Below, piece after piece: positions 23,401 through 33,163 of a stretch of DNA of 64,000 nucleotides. The notes below the pieces were generated by a model. The model did not search any database. It saw nothing but the letters and a program-made list of their open reading frames with translations, and had not been told where the DNA came from. The stretch covers positions 231,001 through 295,000 of the forward strand of contig RPFO01001642.1 in NCBI GenBank assembly GCA_009746045.1, given 5' to 3'. The translations under genes and the position numbers were made by a program. Position 1 is the stretch's first letter, and each line of letters begins with the position of its first letter. Origin of the DNA: Mesostigma viride. Its lineage: Eukaryota; Streptophyta; Mesostigmatophyceae; Mesostigmatales; Mesostigmataceae.

Positions 23401-26400
23401 ATGCTCGCCCCGCCCACCTCTGAGCGAAGCATGCGCAGCTCCATCACGCGCTCCACCGACGCCTGCCCCTGCTTGAGCGTGTTGTAGGCATCCGTCACCA
23501 GCTGATGGGGCAACGAAGGGGCAACATGGAATGCAGAAGAAGAATGATGGGTGGGTGGATGTGTAACACGTGAGCGGGTTGGCTTGAGCGCATAATATGC
23601 ATCCGTCACCAGCTGATAGGAAATGAAGGGGTACGTGTACGGCAAGAACTAAACCTAACTTATAAATGGCATGCATGAGGGGGGGGGATACTAAGTATAA
23701 ATTACTATTATATTACAGTAGTTTGAATACATCAAAATACGTATTATTATTATTACATTGGATGGCATGCCAAGGGGGAGGATGATGAGTGTGTAGGTAG
23801 TTCCACTCGAACGTGTAACACGCATCCGTCACCAGCCGAGGGGCAACCAATCGCCCGGCAGGAATGGAGATAAGCAGGAGGATGGATGAACTGATACTCT
23901 ATCATTATCAGTTATTCTGATATGTGTCGCAGGAGCGACACAGAGGGGTAGGGAACCAGTGGCAACACCCGCGACATAGTATACTCGATACGACTAGTAT
24001 ATTATTAGCAAGCAGCGCCATGGTTGACATATGAGCGCGACAAACATTACTAGCAAGCGGCACCCCGACATGGCCTGTGAGCGAGAATGCCAAGGGATCT
24101 GCAACACGGCTTGGAAAAATAGCAAGGACCACTACGTTTAGATGGAGAGTTCCCAGCTCACGTTTCAGTCAGCACGGGATCCTGCACCAGGCTCAGTAAG
24201 TCAGTAGTGTGACTACACGAATCGCAGTCCCCATGGACCAAGTCAATTGACCAAGTCATTTGCAGGAAAGAAAACTTAAATTTTAACAAAGCCATTTTCT
24301 GGACTTGCTTGCCATGTCAAAGGAGGCATGGGCGGAGCAGGCAGCCAAGCCCGCTCCATGATGGACCAACTCGCGTCCATGAGCCGCACGCGCACAGGGC
24401 AGCCAAACAACACAGAGAGGGTACCCTAAAGAGACAGACATCGAAGTGATTAGAGTGACGTTGTGAGCCTTATGTTACGAGCATCCCCTCCTGCCTGGAT
24501 CAAGGGTGAGCATTAGAGAGAAAAGAATAAACATCCGAATCAACATGTCACCCGAACAGCCCCTAAAGCTTCGCAAAACAATCATCGCCTCATCTTTTAA
24601 AAGTAGCAGCCCCACCCACCTGTGTAAGTTTGATCAGCAGCACAAAGATCCTGTAAACAAAGACTAGCAGCCCATGACCAACACGCGGTGAGACCCCGGT
24701 AGCTTTGCAAGCCCTCAAACCTTGCAACGACACCGTCCCTTGAAGCTTTGCAAGCCCCTAAACTTTAAACCCTAAACTTTCGCTTTGAAACCCTCCCTTT
24801 AGGCTTTGCAAGCCAACCACCGCTGTGGCCTCCCATGCTATGGGCCCTCACACCTGTATGGGCTCGATGAGCAGCACCAGCGAGGTGACAAACGAGACCA
24901 TCTCCGCTGACGTCAGCAGCTTGCGCGAGATCGCCCACGTGCCGACCGCAAAGAGAGAGATCACTATAAGCGCGTAGACTACAGTGATCGTGGCGGGGAT
25001 GACCGCGCGGCTGCGCTCCACCGCAAGGCGCGCGCGGCGACATGCCGACGCGATGCGGCCCAACCCGGCACGGTGGTAGCTCTCGGCCGCGCTCACCTTG
25101 ATGAGGAGCATGGCGGGCAGGATCTGTTTCGTACCCATGGGAAAGGGGGAGAGGGGGGGTACTTAGAGAACAGAATGACAGATGAAGAGCATGACCGGCA
25201 GGATCTGGCCACCAACGTGGAAAGGAGGGGGAGGGGGGCGATTTTTTAAAAAAGGAGAACAGATGTGGAGCATGGCAGGCTGGTTCCGGCCACCAAAAAC
25301 CATCGTGGGGGGGAAGGAGGCATGAAGTAAAAGAGACGAATGAATGAGCATGGCGGGCAGGATGTTGCCAGGGAGCGATCAAACACAGCGGGTGAGGGGG
25401 GCGGCTGGGGGAAAAGAAGAGTTGAGTAGTCTGGCGGGCAATATCTCTTGCAGGCACGGAAAGCATTTTTGGTGGCGTGGCCCAGAGAAGGCCAGGCGTG
25501 TGAGCATGGCAGATTATGTTTAGGGTGGAAGGTTTAGGGGGCAGGCGTGTGAGCATGGCAGATTATGTGTAGGGTGGAAGGTTTAGGGGGCAGGCGTGTG
25601 AGCATGGCAGATTATGTGTAGGGTTGAAAGTTTAGGGGGCAGGCGTGTGAGCATGGCAGATTATGTGTAGGGTTGAAGGTTTAGGGGGCAGGCGTATGAG
25701 CATGGCAGATTATGTGTAGGGTTGAAGGTTTAGGGGGCAGGCGTATGAGCATGGCAGATTATGTGTAGGGTTGAAGGTTTAGGGGGCAGGCGTATGAGCA
25801 TGGCGGGTTATGGGCAGGATCTGGTAGGGGGACGACCCCCGATGGCGGGGGATGGGGTGGGTTGTAAGGGGGGGTTGTTAGGGGTGAGGAAGGGAGAGGG
25901 GGAGGGAGGGAAAGAAGAGGAGACGGGCATTACCAGGACGTGTTCGCATCATTAGGACAGTTTCCCGGGGGCAGAACCAGCATCAGATGGGGCGGGGCGG
26001 GATGGGGTGGGAAGAAAGCAGATGATCATGACGGGGTTATCTGGGTGGGTGGGGGCGAGTTATGGGGCGTAAAAGCTGTACATGCCCCTGTCTGCTATGT
26101 GCAGGGATGGCCTCCGATATCCGCAACGAGGACTGGGCGGGGAGAGGAAATGGAAAGAAGATCACGGGGGGGGGGGGGGCGCATCGTAAAGAGGATGCAT
26201 TAAAGTGCAGGTATATAAGCACGTATATAAGCATGTATATAAGCATGTATATAAGCAAAAAATAGAGGACACACAACCGCCGCTTGCAGTGCCTAGTACC
26301 CACCTCGTCAACCCGCCCCGAGGGAAAAGACAAGAAGAGCTTGTAATGCGCACCATGGGGAAACGGCATGGTAAGAATCAGCCCTGGCATCCGCACCGGC

Positions 26401-29054
26401 GGTCCCCACCGCGCTGATGAAGAAAAAAAAAGACGCTGACGTGCCCCCTGGAAAAGGAAACTACCAGAAAACTTCAAGTGCACATCCAAAGCTAGAGCGA
26501 GCAAGACGCCGGCAACCGCCATGAGGGGGCCCCCACCTCGTTGACATGGCCCGAGAGGTCGGCCAAATAGTCCTGCCCCGTCCTTGCGAGCGACTGGAGG
26601 TTAGCGCCCAGTCGCGAGACGGTCAGCACCATGAGGGGGATGACCTGGCATGGTCCAAGAGATGGATGGAGGCAAGGGAAAGAAGAAGGGAACAATACGA
26701 CACGCACACGGTCAGCACCATGGTGGTCGATGCGCCTCCAAGGGAAACAGGATGGGGCAGGGTGATGGTCGATGTGCCTCCAAATGCTGATAAAACTACC
26801 TCCAAAGACCTTTGCTGGCAGGGTGTGTGGTTCCCCTGCGGATGCAAGCACGGTCGTGATACCGTGCTGCCATTGTCTGTGTGAATAGGGCGTAGTGCTA
26901 GCAGAAAAGGGGGGACATGCTTACACAAGAGGGGGAAATGTTGCGGCGATCAGCAGCATCACGTACCAGGAAGGTTGCGGCGGTCAGCAGCGGGCTGAGA
27001 AGCACCATGCGCGCAACCATGGCCACCAGCTGCAGCGCGCTGGGGACAAAGCGCTGGCGCGTGGGTGGGGTGGGGCAATGTGTGCCAAGGGGAACACGGA
27101 CAAAAAGGGCATCGGTCAGGAAGGGCTGGGGACAAGCGCTGGCCCGTGGCGGGTGCAAGTGTCCACGGCCTATAGAGCAAGGAAAGGTAAAAAAGAAGCG
27201 CTGCCAACATGGGGAGCGCGAACGTTAAGGGGGAACACGAATGCAAAGTGATGTGTCAGGAAAGGAGACAAATTGCTGGGGATGAACTGATGAAGCACTG
27301 GCGCGTGGGGGCGTGCAATTGTGCACAGTGGCAAGGAAAGGGACAAAGGAAAAAAAAAGCAGGGAAGGGACCAAAGAGCGATTGTGAAAGGGGGCGAAGC
27401 GCTGAAAGGTCGGGGGCGGCAGTGTATACTATGGCAATGCCATAGTATACACTGCCGCCCCCGACCTTTCAGCGCTTAATGGCAAGAGAGAGAAAGGGAC
27501 ATGAAAGAAGCCGAGAGCACAAAACTCTTTTCTTGAATTGACCAGGAGGGACTTCACAATGCGCTGGCGTGCATGCGGGGGGAGCCACGGGCGATGAAGC
27601 AAGGGCAGGGAGGAGGAGCCGTGGGCGATGGGGGGAGGAGCCGTGGGCGATGGGGGGAGGAGCCCTGGGTGATGGGGGGAGGAGCCATGGGCGATGAAGC
27701 GAGGAGCCGTGGGCGATGGGGAGAGGAGCCGTGGGCGATGAAGCGAGGACAGGGAGGAAAAGGGCACAAAAAGGGCTGCAAAATAAGGAGGCACACCGTA
27801 CTGTCGTGTGGACAACGCCTGCTTTTGCTTGTCGGTGCCATGGGAAAGATAGCGTCGACGTCTGTCGAATTGGAGGAGCAGAGAGGTGGGGGGAAACAGG
27901 CACGCGGTTGACTTGACGATATCAAATGAACACAGAGCAGCTGCCCACTGCACCACAAAGCTTTCCCTCCTGGCATGGCATGGAGGAAGGCCCTCATGGC
28001 ATGGCGTGGCCTTCCCTCATGGCTTGGCATGGCTGGGTGCCTGGATCATTGCATGCCATCACCCACCCACCTGCAGCATTGCAAACACCTGCAGCATCGC
28101 AAAGCCTTCCGCTTGCCATACAGTGGCCAGGTGTCTGAATCAGGGCATGCGCGCACCCACGGCTACTACGTGACTGTGTAAAAATAGCCACATGCCCTGC
28201 ATGCGCGAATACTGGGGCCCCCCACCTGCAAAACCACAAACGCCATGTTCCCGAATTGCAAAAACCATGGACACGCTTAAGTCGTTGCTAGGTGGCCAAG
28301 TGCCCAAAATATACACTATTGGTATGAATGCACATACCTGCAGCATAGCAAACGCCATTTCCCCGCACTTCTCAGCCTCTGTGGTCAAACGGAACGCGAG
28401 GTCGCCCACGCCCGACATGCCCGCCCCTTCCCTCCGCTCCTCCCCGTCCGCCGAGTCCGACCCGCTGGCCAGGAGCGAGTCCGCCGCGCCGTCCGTGGCG
28501 GACGATAAGAGCGCCGATGACGTGGCACGCTGGCTGCTGCTGCCCGCGGCATCGAAAAAAGCGAGGTCCAGCGAGAGGATGTGGCCAAAGGTGTCCTCCC
28601 GGACGCGCTGCGTGACGGTGAGCGCGACGTCCCACAGGGACACGTCTTGGATGTAGATCGCGGACACGCGGACGATGATGATGGCGAGCATCGCGCCGGC
28701 GAGCCGGAGCAGCCGGGGGAGGTCGCCGGCGCCCAGTAGATCCGTGAGCTGGCCCATGCGGGGAATGACCAGCAGGAGGGAGGTGATGGCGATGGCCGTG
28801 CAGATCCAGGCCCGGAGGACGAGCGGCCATTGGGGGGCCACGTGACGCGATACGAGGTCCTGATAGCTCGCTGGGAGGGAGGGGAGGAAACTCCGTCCCT
28901 TTTTCTCGACGCGAGCGACCTCCGCCGGCTGACCAGACGGAGCGGCGGCGAGCGAGCACGACGTGGGTTGCCGGCATAGTAGACGATGTCTCGGTTGGAA
29001 ATCCTTCGGCTTATACGTCAGGCGGCTTCTAATTGTAGCCTCTGGGTGTCTCAT
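17484..29054 (-). CDS. ABCB/TAP-like half-transporter, probably plastid envelope
   Basis: Nine exons: 29054-28338, 27053-26967, 26644-26537, 25123-24854, 23501-23418, 22966-22541, 20290-20103, 18836-18707, 17657-17484. All phases join, giving 727 residues. Start chosen at 29054 ([11 protein letters not shown]); the Arg/Ser/Ala-rich first ~60 residues look like a chloroplast transit peptide. The membrane domain follows (helices near 78-98, 115-135, 240-265, 355-390) with [19 protein letters not shown] and [13 protein letters not shown]. Nucleotide domain: Walker [10 protein letters not shown] (514-522), signature LSGGQ (620-624), Walker B VLVMDE (640-645), H-loop His676 in IAHRLET. Exon 2-5 wording resembles plant ABCB28/ABCB26. 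Half-transporters dimerise; the substrate is unknown. Odd: Ser/Ala-rich inserts at 170-213 and a ~50-residue Ser/Thr/Pro linker (423-472) before the ATPase domain. Confidence 0.9.
17660..17962. repeat. ~10-bp minisatellite beside last ABCB exon
   Basis: Imperfect tandem units of GCATGGGTAA and GCATGGGTAG type fill the intron from the edge of the last exon. Higher-order repeats of about 85 bp are visible (two similar blocks around 17785 and 17870). Confidence 0.85.
18453..18600 (-). repeat. Echoes of ABCB exon-8 donor edge
   Basis: The exon 8 end (about 18697-18740, GCATGAGCTGTTCGAGCGCC on the plus strand) recurs in the downstream intron as GCATGAGCTGTTCAAGCGCC at 18460-18482 and more loosely as GTGCGGCTGTGCAGGAGTTC at 18570-18595. 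Copies of the exon 8 acceptor edge lie on the other side, at 18925-18962 and 18993-19022. Confidence 0.75.
19425..19582. repeat. 32-bp tandem repeat, about five units, in ABCB intron 7
   Basis: Unit ACACAGCAGCCACCCTATTC + ATCCCCACCCTA, almost exact. A homopolymer-rich C tract follows at 19659-19705. Confidence 0.9.
20525..20710. repeat. AT-rich microsatellite in ABCB intron 6
   Basis: Variants of TAGTAGTATAATACTT in tandem, imperfect throughout. Confidence 0.85.
20777..20998. repeat. 23-bp tandem repeat, about ten units, in ABCB intron 6
   Basis: Unit GTGGGCACATCGCGGTCACT + ATA, with C/T and G/A variants. There are no unique spacers, so it is not a CRISPR-type array. Confidence 0.9.
21676..21730 (-). 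mobile_element. Decayed tRNA-like SINE head
   Basis: The minus strand reads CCCCTATAGTCGCGAAATT...GGAGGTCCTGTGTTGGAATCC, matching the head of the SINE at 10777-10956. The B box is degenerate. No target duplication was found. Confidence 0.45.
22262..22490. repeat. Exon-6 edge echo followed by ~24-bp tandem repeat
   Basis: 22280-22307 holds ACACCTGCGGCACAAACACC, echoing the ABCB exon-6 end (CTCCTGCGGCACAAACGCC near 22545). It runs into tandem units of AAAAGGCTAATTATAACAAT type up to the vicinity of the exon 6 donor. Confidence 0.75.
23322..23845 (-). repeat. Echoes of both edges of ABCB exon 5
   Basis: Downstream of the donor, 23322-23350 repeats the exon end; in gene sense it codes MELRMFRS against the exon's MELRMLRS. 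Upstream of the acceptor, 23577-23628 repeats the exon start ([13 protein letters not shown] against [13 protein letters not shown]) with its own TATCAG before it. A third, poorer copy is at 23815-23845. The true exon is 23418-23501. Confidence 0.9.
25176..25830 (-). repeat. Echoes of ABCB exon-4 acceptor edge, expanding into a 49-bp minisatellite
   Basis: The plus-strand phrase GAGCATGGCGGGCAGGATCT at the exon 4 start (25105-25125) recurs at 25183, 25266 and 25349, and again at 25796. Between them a nearly exact 49-bp unit (GCAGGCGTGTGAGCATGGCA...) runs about seven times (25497-25800). The array therefore seems to have grown from duplicated splice-acceptor DNA. Confidence 0.9.
26628..27585 (-). 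repeat. Echoes of ABCB exon-2 and exon-3 acceptor edges
   Basis: Exon 3 edge (GGTCAGCACCATGAGGGGGA, about 26621) recurs at 26711 as GGTCAGCACCATGGTGGTCG. Exon 2 edge (GGGACAAAGCGCTGGCGCGT, about 27043) recurs at 27129 (GGGACAAGCGCTGGCCCGTG), about 27296 (GCACTGGCGCGTGGGGGCGT) and about 27560 (GCGCTGGCGTGCATGCGGGG). Confidence 0.8.
27397..27477. repeat. 81-bp perfect palindrome (40-bp arms, 1-bp centre)
   Basis: The left arm 27397-27436 begins AAGCGCTGAAAGG and ends CTATGGCA. The right arm 27438-27477 is its exact reverse complement, and a single A separates them. It can form a cruciform, or a long hairpin in the pre-mRNA of ABCB intron 1. Confidence 0.95.
27596..27760. repeat. ~21-bp tandem repeat in ABCB intron 1
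   Basis: Units of GGAGCCGTGGGCGATGGGGG type with AAGC variants, about seven copies. Confidence 0.85.
28067..28262 (-). repeat. Echoes of ABCB exon-1 donor edge
   Basis: The exon 1 end (ACCTGCAGCATAGCAAACGC, about 28336) recurs as ACCTGCAGCATTGCAAACAC directly followed by ACCTGCAGCATCGCAAAGCC (28070-28107), and again at 28225-28255 (ACCTGCAAAACCACAAACGC). Each keeps the splice-site core. Confidence 0.9.
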
Positions 29055-29941
29055 CCCGGTGATCCCTCCAGGCGTGGCCTGGTTCCACCGGCAGCGACCT
29101 GCATTCAATGACGCTGATAGGGCAGGCCTTGGAGCAATACCTTTGCATTTGCTAGAACTGATACACGCTACAAATGGACCTTTCGGCTTTAATTCCGCAC
29201 TTTGGCGCAATTGTGACGAGAACACCGCATAGTCGCGGTACGTGGTACACATTCGTGATCGCTCTGACGGGGGGCCTCTGAACCCCTACCGTGCGTCCCA
29301 ACCCATGCAGTTTATGGGTGGCGCGGAGGTGAAGACTGAACGCTGCATCTCGTCAAGCTCTGTATCGTGCCAAGAGTTCCTGAAAGTCAACTAAGCTTCT
29401 GCCATGAGACGGTCGCGCTCGCCATCGCTACTAAGCAGTTGCGGAAAGTCACGTGCTGCCCTAAAAACATAAGCCTGGAAGGTGATAATTAAAACGGAAA
29501 AAATTATAATGCCCCGTGCCCTGCGAATGCTCTGGCATGATTCGGGCAGCAGCAACCATCAATAAGTCAGAAGTCCAACCTGCCTGGGCCGGGCAGAACC
29601 GGTAAAGCTGGGTCCCAGATATTGCCCCTGACAAGCTCCGTCCGCTTCACTGCGCTTGCCAGCGCGCGTTTGAAATACGATGCTCGACTTCGGGAATCAA
29701 GTGCACATGAAGCCGAGCCACTTCATACACGTTTTTTCGGAACAAGACTGTTGAGTTCTCCGTGCATTTCCACACAGCCTACCATAGCCGGGGTTTCGAT
29801 CCACATACGCGCCTGCGACCTGCGCTGGTTCGGCATTGACCTGAAGCGTAAATTGAATTTACGCGCTTGTAGCTGAGCTCGAGTAGCTGAATCTTGTAAG
29901 CAGGCACTTCAACTCTCTAAGCTCTCGTCTCTACAGCCAAT
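29055..29941. promoter_or_regulatory. Head-to-head intergenic region, ABCB (-) / HSBP (+)
   Basis: About 890 bp separate the two divergent start codons and must hold both promoters. No TATA box or known element was assigned with confidence. Confidence 0.4.
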
Positions 29942-31369
29942 ATGGTAAGGGCCGTTGCGTTAGGTATAATGAGTTGCTGTTTGTACAGAAGTCGTTTTGA
30001 CGATGCAGGAATTTTTTAAAGAGATATGCTGCGCTATTTAAGTCAGCCGCAAAGTCGTGATAACAGCATCTGTTGTTTTGGCTTTATTTTCTGTTATAAC
30101 GTACAGGAAGGAAAGCAGGAAGGCGACGCCCCTCAAAATACAGCCGATCTGACAACTTTTGTAAGTTTATGTGCAAGTTAATTTCACCTTGATACGCATG
30201 CGGCTGATTTGTGAGAGTTTCTTTAATCGCTTCGGATTTCTGCGCGTTGACATGTATGGATTCTTACGATGACGAGCCTTTGCTGTGCCTACACCTTTTT
30301 GTGCACTTTGGATGCAGGTTCAAAACCTTCTGAGCCAAATGGTAAGCAACATCCTTTTTTTCCGATCTACTTTTGTCGAGGACGCAGTTGCATAATTTTG
30401 GTAGATTCCGCTTTCCGCTGCTCACGGTCAACTCGGCATCTGCATGGTTTTCCCCCCCATTCTTTGCGTTCATTCGTTGATTCTCCGCAGCAAAATCGGT
30501 TCCAGACGATGTCCGACTCCATTTTGTCAAGAAGTATCCTTCAACCTGTCAACGGGAAACTTTATGTCATGCCGGAACTAAATTTTTAGGAGTGAAGCAC
30601 TTTGGGGCATGTTCACTTGATCTGTTGTGCTCAGTCAGTTGGCGCACACAGATACACATCTGATTTTGTATCACCATCGAATCATCAGTTTGAGTGACTA
30701 TCCTGTCTTCTCAGCAATAGTTCAAAACACTCTTAACAAGGAGGTTGACTACTCCAGCCTTTGTGACAGGCATGGTGCCTCTCTTTTCAAGTGGACTGGA
30801 CAATATCATTTACTGCTGTTGGGACAGCGTGCAATAGGCGGGCCAAGTCCCACGGTAGGGGAGTCGGGACAAGACACTTTTTTCCCTACCGCATGTAGAG
30901 GTATTAGGAATCGACATGTTGACACTTGCTGCTGAAGCTGTGTTTGGATGTTGATGTTGCCTTTGGTTTTTTCAAGACGCCGGTCTAGCGTGCTTAGGGT
31001 CAGATAATGCAGTGCTGGTATTTTGCCAGGAAGAGTGTTATATCCGGAGCCAACAGCAGTTACTTAAACTTGTATTTCTTGTGTTATGCAGAATGTCAGT
31101 TGGCATATATATTCCGTGATCTGTGCCATGCAGTGGCTGCCACCAATGGAAGCAGTCTGTTCACCCTTTGCGATATTTTGGGTGTGTGCCTGAAATAGCA
31201 AGATAATTTTTTTTGTGCAAAATGGGTAATGCCTTGACTTCTAACTAACAAACCTTTGCTGATCCCAGTTGACGAGATGGGTGGACGCATCGATGAGCTG
31301 GAGAAGAGCATAGGAGAGCTGATTCAACAAGCTGGCGTTGAGGAAGGTGGAGCCCAGGGAGAGAAATAA
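29942..31369 (+). CDS. HSBP: Heat shock factor-binding protein (HSBP1 family)
   Basis: Five exons: 29942-29944 (only the ATG), 30107-30160, 30318-30341, 30491-30533, 31269-31369. Phases join to a 74-residue protein, the usual family length. The sequence ADLTTF-VQNLLSQM-QNRFQTMSDSILSRI-DEMGGRIDELEKSI matches plant and animal HSBP almost position for position. It is a single coiled coil of hydrophobic heptads that trimerises and binds the oligomerisation domain of heat shock factor to damp the heat-shock response. The first exon is unusual: the GTAAGG donor follows directly after ATG, so the initiator codon is spliced on alone. The last exon ends EEGGAQGEK. Introns are AT-richer than in the neighbouring genes and show no exon-edge copies. 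Confidence 0.95.
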
Positions 31370-33163
31370 CAGGATCAGCCCACCACTGGGCATTTTGCTA
31401 TGCCCGTTGTTGAAAGTTTGTAACTGATTTGAAAGGGGAAATGGCAAGGAGCTTTGTGTCAGGCGTCCTTTAACTCAACGAGGCGGTCAATGACGCATGG
31501 AGAATTATCATGCTTGTCTGTATTGGTTTCTTGTGAACTATTGCCTTGGGCTGGATGCGCCCTGGCATGATTGGCCACCCTTTGCGAGCGTGACCCCTGG
31601 TGAAGTAAGAACCAACAACGCGTTGGTTACCTCTCCTGATTGATGTGCCTAGTTATGTTATTGCTCTCAATGCTCCTATGCAAGTGCTCCCATGTGGCCA
31701 GAGCTTTCCCATCAGGCCAGCGCTGGCTATTCTAGAAAAATTTACTTGTGGGGAGGGGGGCAGTGGGCGATCAGCCATGCAATGACTCCTAGTGAAATTA
31801 CCGCCCCCATGCACGCCTGATTTGAAATCGGGACAACTATTATTTTCATTGACGAAAATCTTACGATTTTTTAAAAATTGTGAAACATTTTAAATGTCAC
31901 AGAAAAGACACATGCATGTGATAGGTAAGAACTCAAAAGGTTGATTATTTACATTACATAAGAAGAAAGCTGACTAGCTAGCTGCGGCCAATTTGGAGTG
32001 CTTCTACTGCTACCAAGGCACAGCCCTCTTACTGGCGCAGATGGCCTTTTTCTCACAAGGAATTGATTACGTGCGAAAACAGCACATAATATCCTGGCTT
32101 GTCAACGAGACAACCAGCGCAGGCTTATCGCACACAACTACCTACCTCGGATGTGAAAGAAAGAAATTCCGCTGGGGCGCCCGAGCTCTCAACCGAAAGC
32201 TACATGCCGAAACCAGAAGAAAACGTATTCCCTCTTTACTGACTGGTTTGGACCCCTCCAGTACATAGCACGGTCTCTCACGCGGGTGTGGGGAGGTATC
32301 CTGATCATTTTATCAAACTCAAGTGCCCTCATCGCGCCACCTTGCCACTGCTGAAAACGGCACAAAATCGCCAGCGCATGTCACAAGCTGCCATACCATT
32401 GGTGTGGCAGGGGGGCTCACGGCAAGCCGCGCGATCTTGCGGGATCGGGGATGCTCGGGTGCACGCACACCTTTTTGCCTTGCACAACAGTCCGCACTTG
32501 ACCATATTTGGAAGGGACACCGGCTGCCCCTGGCGTTCCTGGCAACCGCCACGGCCGTACACCACCAAGTGGGCGCGCTCAGGCTATCGTCCGGTGCCAC
32601 GCGGGGAGAGGCTGTCACCACTTATAGGCGGAATAGTCTCAAAAGCCAAACAAGTGCCCGGCCGTTTCTTTCCTTGTCATCAATTCGTTTCCTTCGTTTC
32701 CTTCCCCCCCTTTCTTTTCCCCCTTTCCCTTGCCTCCAGGTTCCCTCCTTGTTCAACCCCACATCCCACATCTACTCCTCCCTTTGCCGTGTTACCCCTG
32801 CCAAGCTCAATGGTGGCTGCGGTAATCGCGGCCGCCAAAAGAATGTGTGCTTCCACGTCAGGGGAACGACGCCGCTCGTCCCTCTCTTATATTCACAACC
32901 ATGAGGGGCTTGCGCGCGCCACAGCCTGGAGAGTAAGGTGCTAAAAGTGCCGCAGCTAGGGGCTAGAGCATGAGGGCTCCCATCCCCCGCAGCAAGGGGC
33001 ATCGAATAGCATCTAGGGTTGCCGCGCAAACTGGTGGTGAGAGCTGTTATGTGCTACAGCTAAGTGTACGAGGGCGCTCATGTGCTGCAGCAAGAAGCAG
33101 GAGGGCTCTCATGCTAAGGGTATGAGGGCCCTCATGTGCTGCAGCCAGAAGCAGGAACGGCTC
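31370..33163. other. Convergent intergenic region HSBP / APEM9
   Basis: A pyrimidine-rich tract at about 32670-32800. A short ACAACCAGCGCAGG fragment (32107-32120) matches the MITE ends at 51327-51571. 33060-33165 holds two copies of CTCATGTGCTGCAGC-type sequence just after the APEM9 stop. No gene was recognised. Confidence 0.45.

Noticed and set aside
24690-24815. Interstitial telomere-like CCCTAAA words
   Set aside because: Only two or three scattered units mixed with CTTTGCAAGCC repeats; no tandem telomere array.
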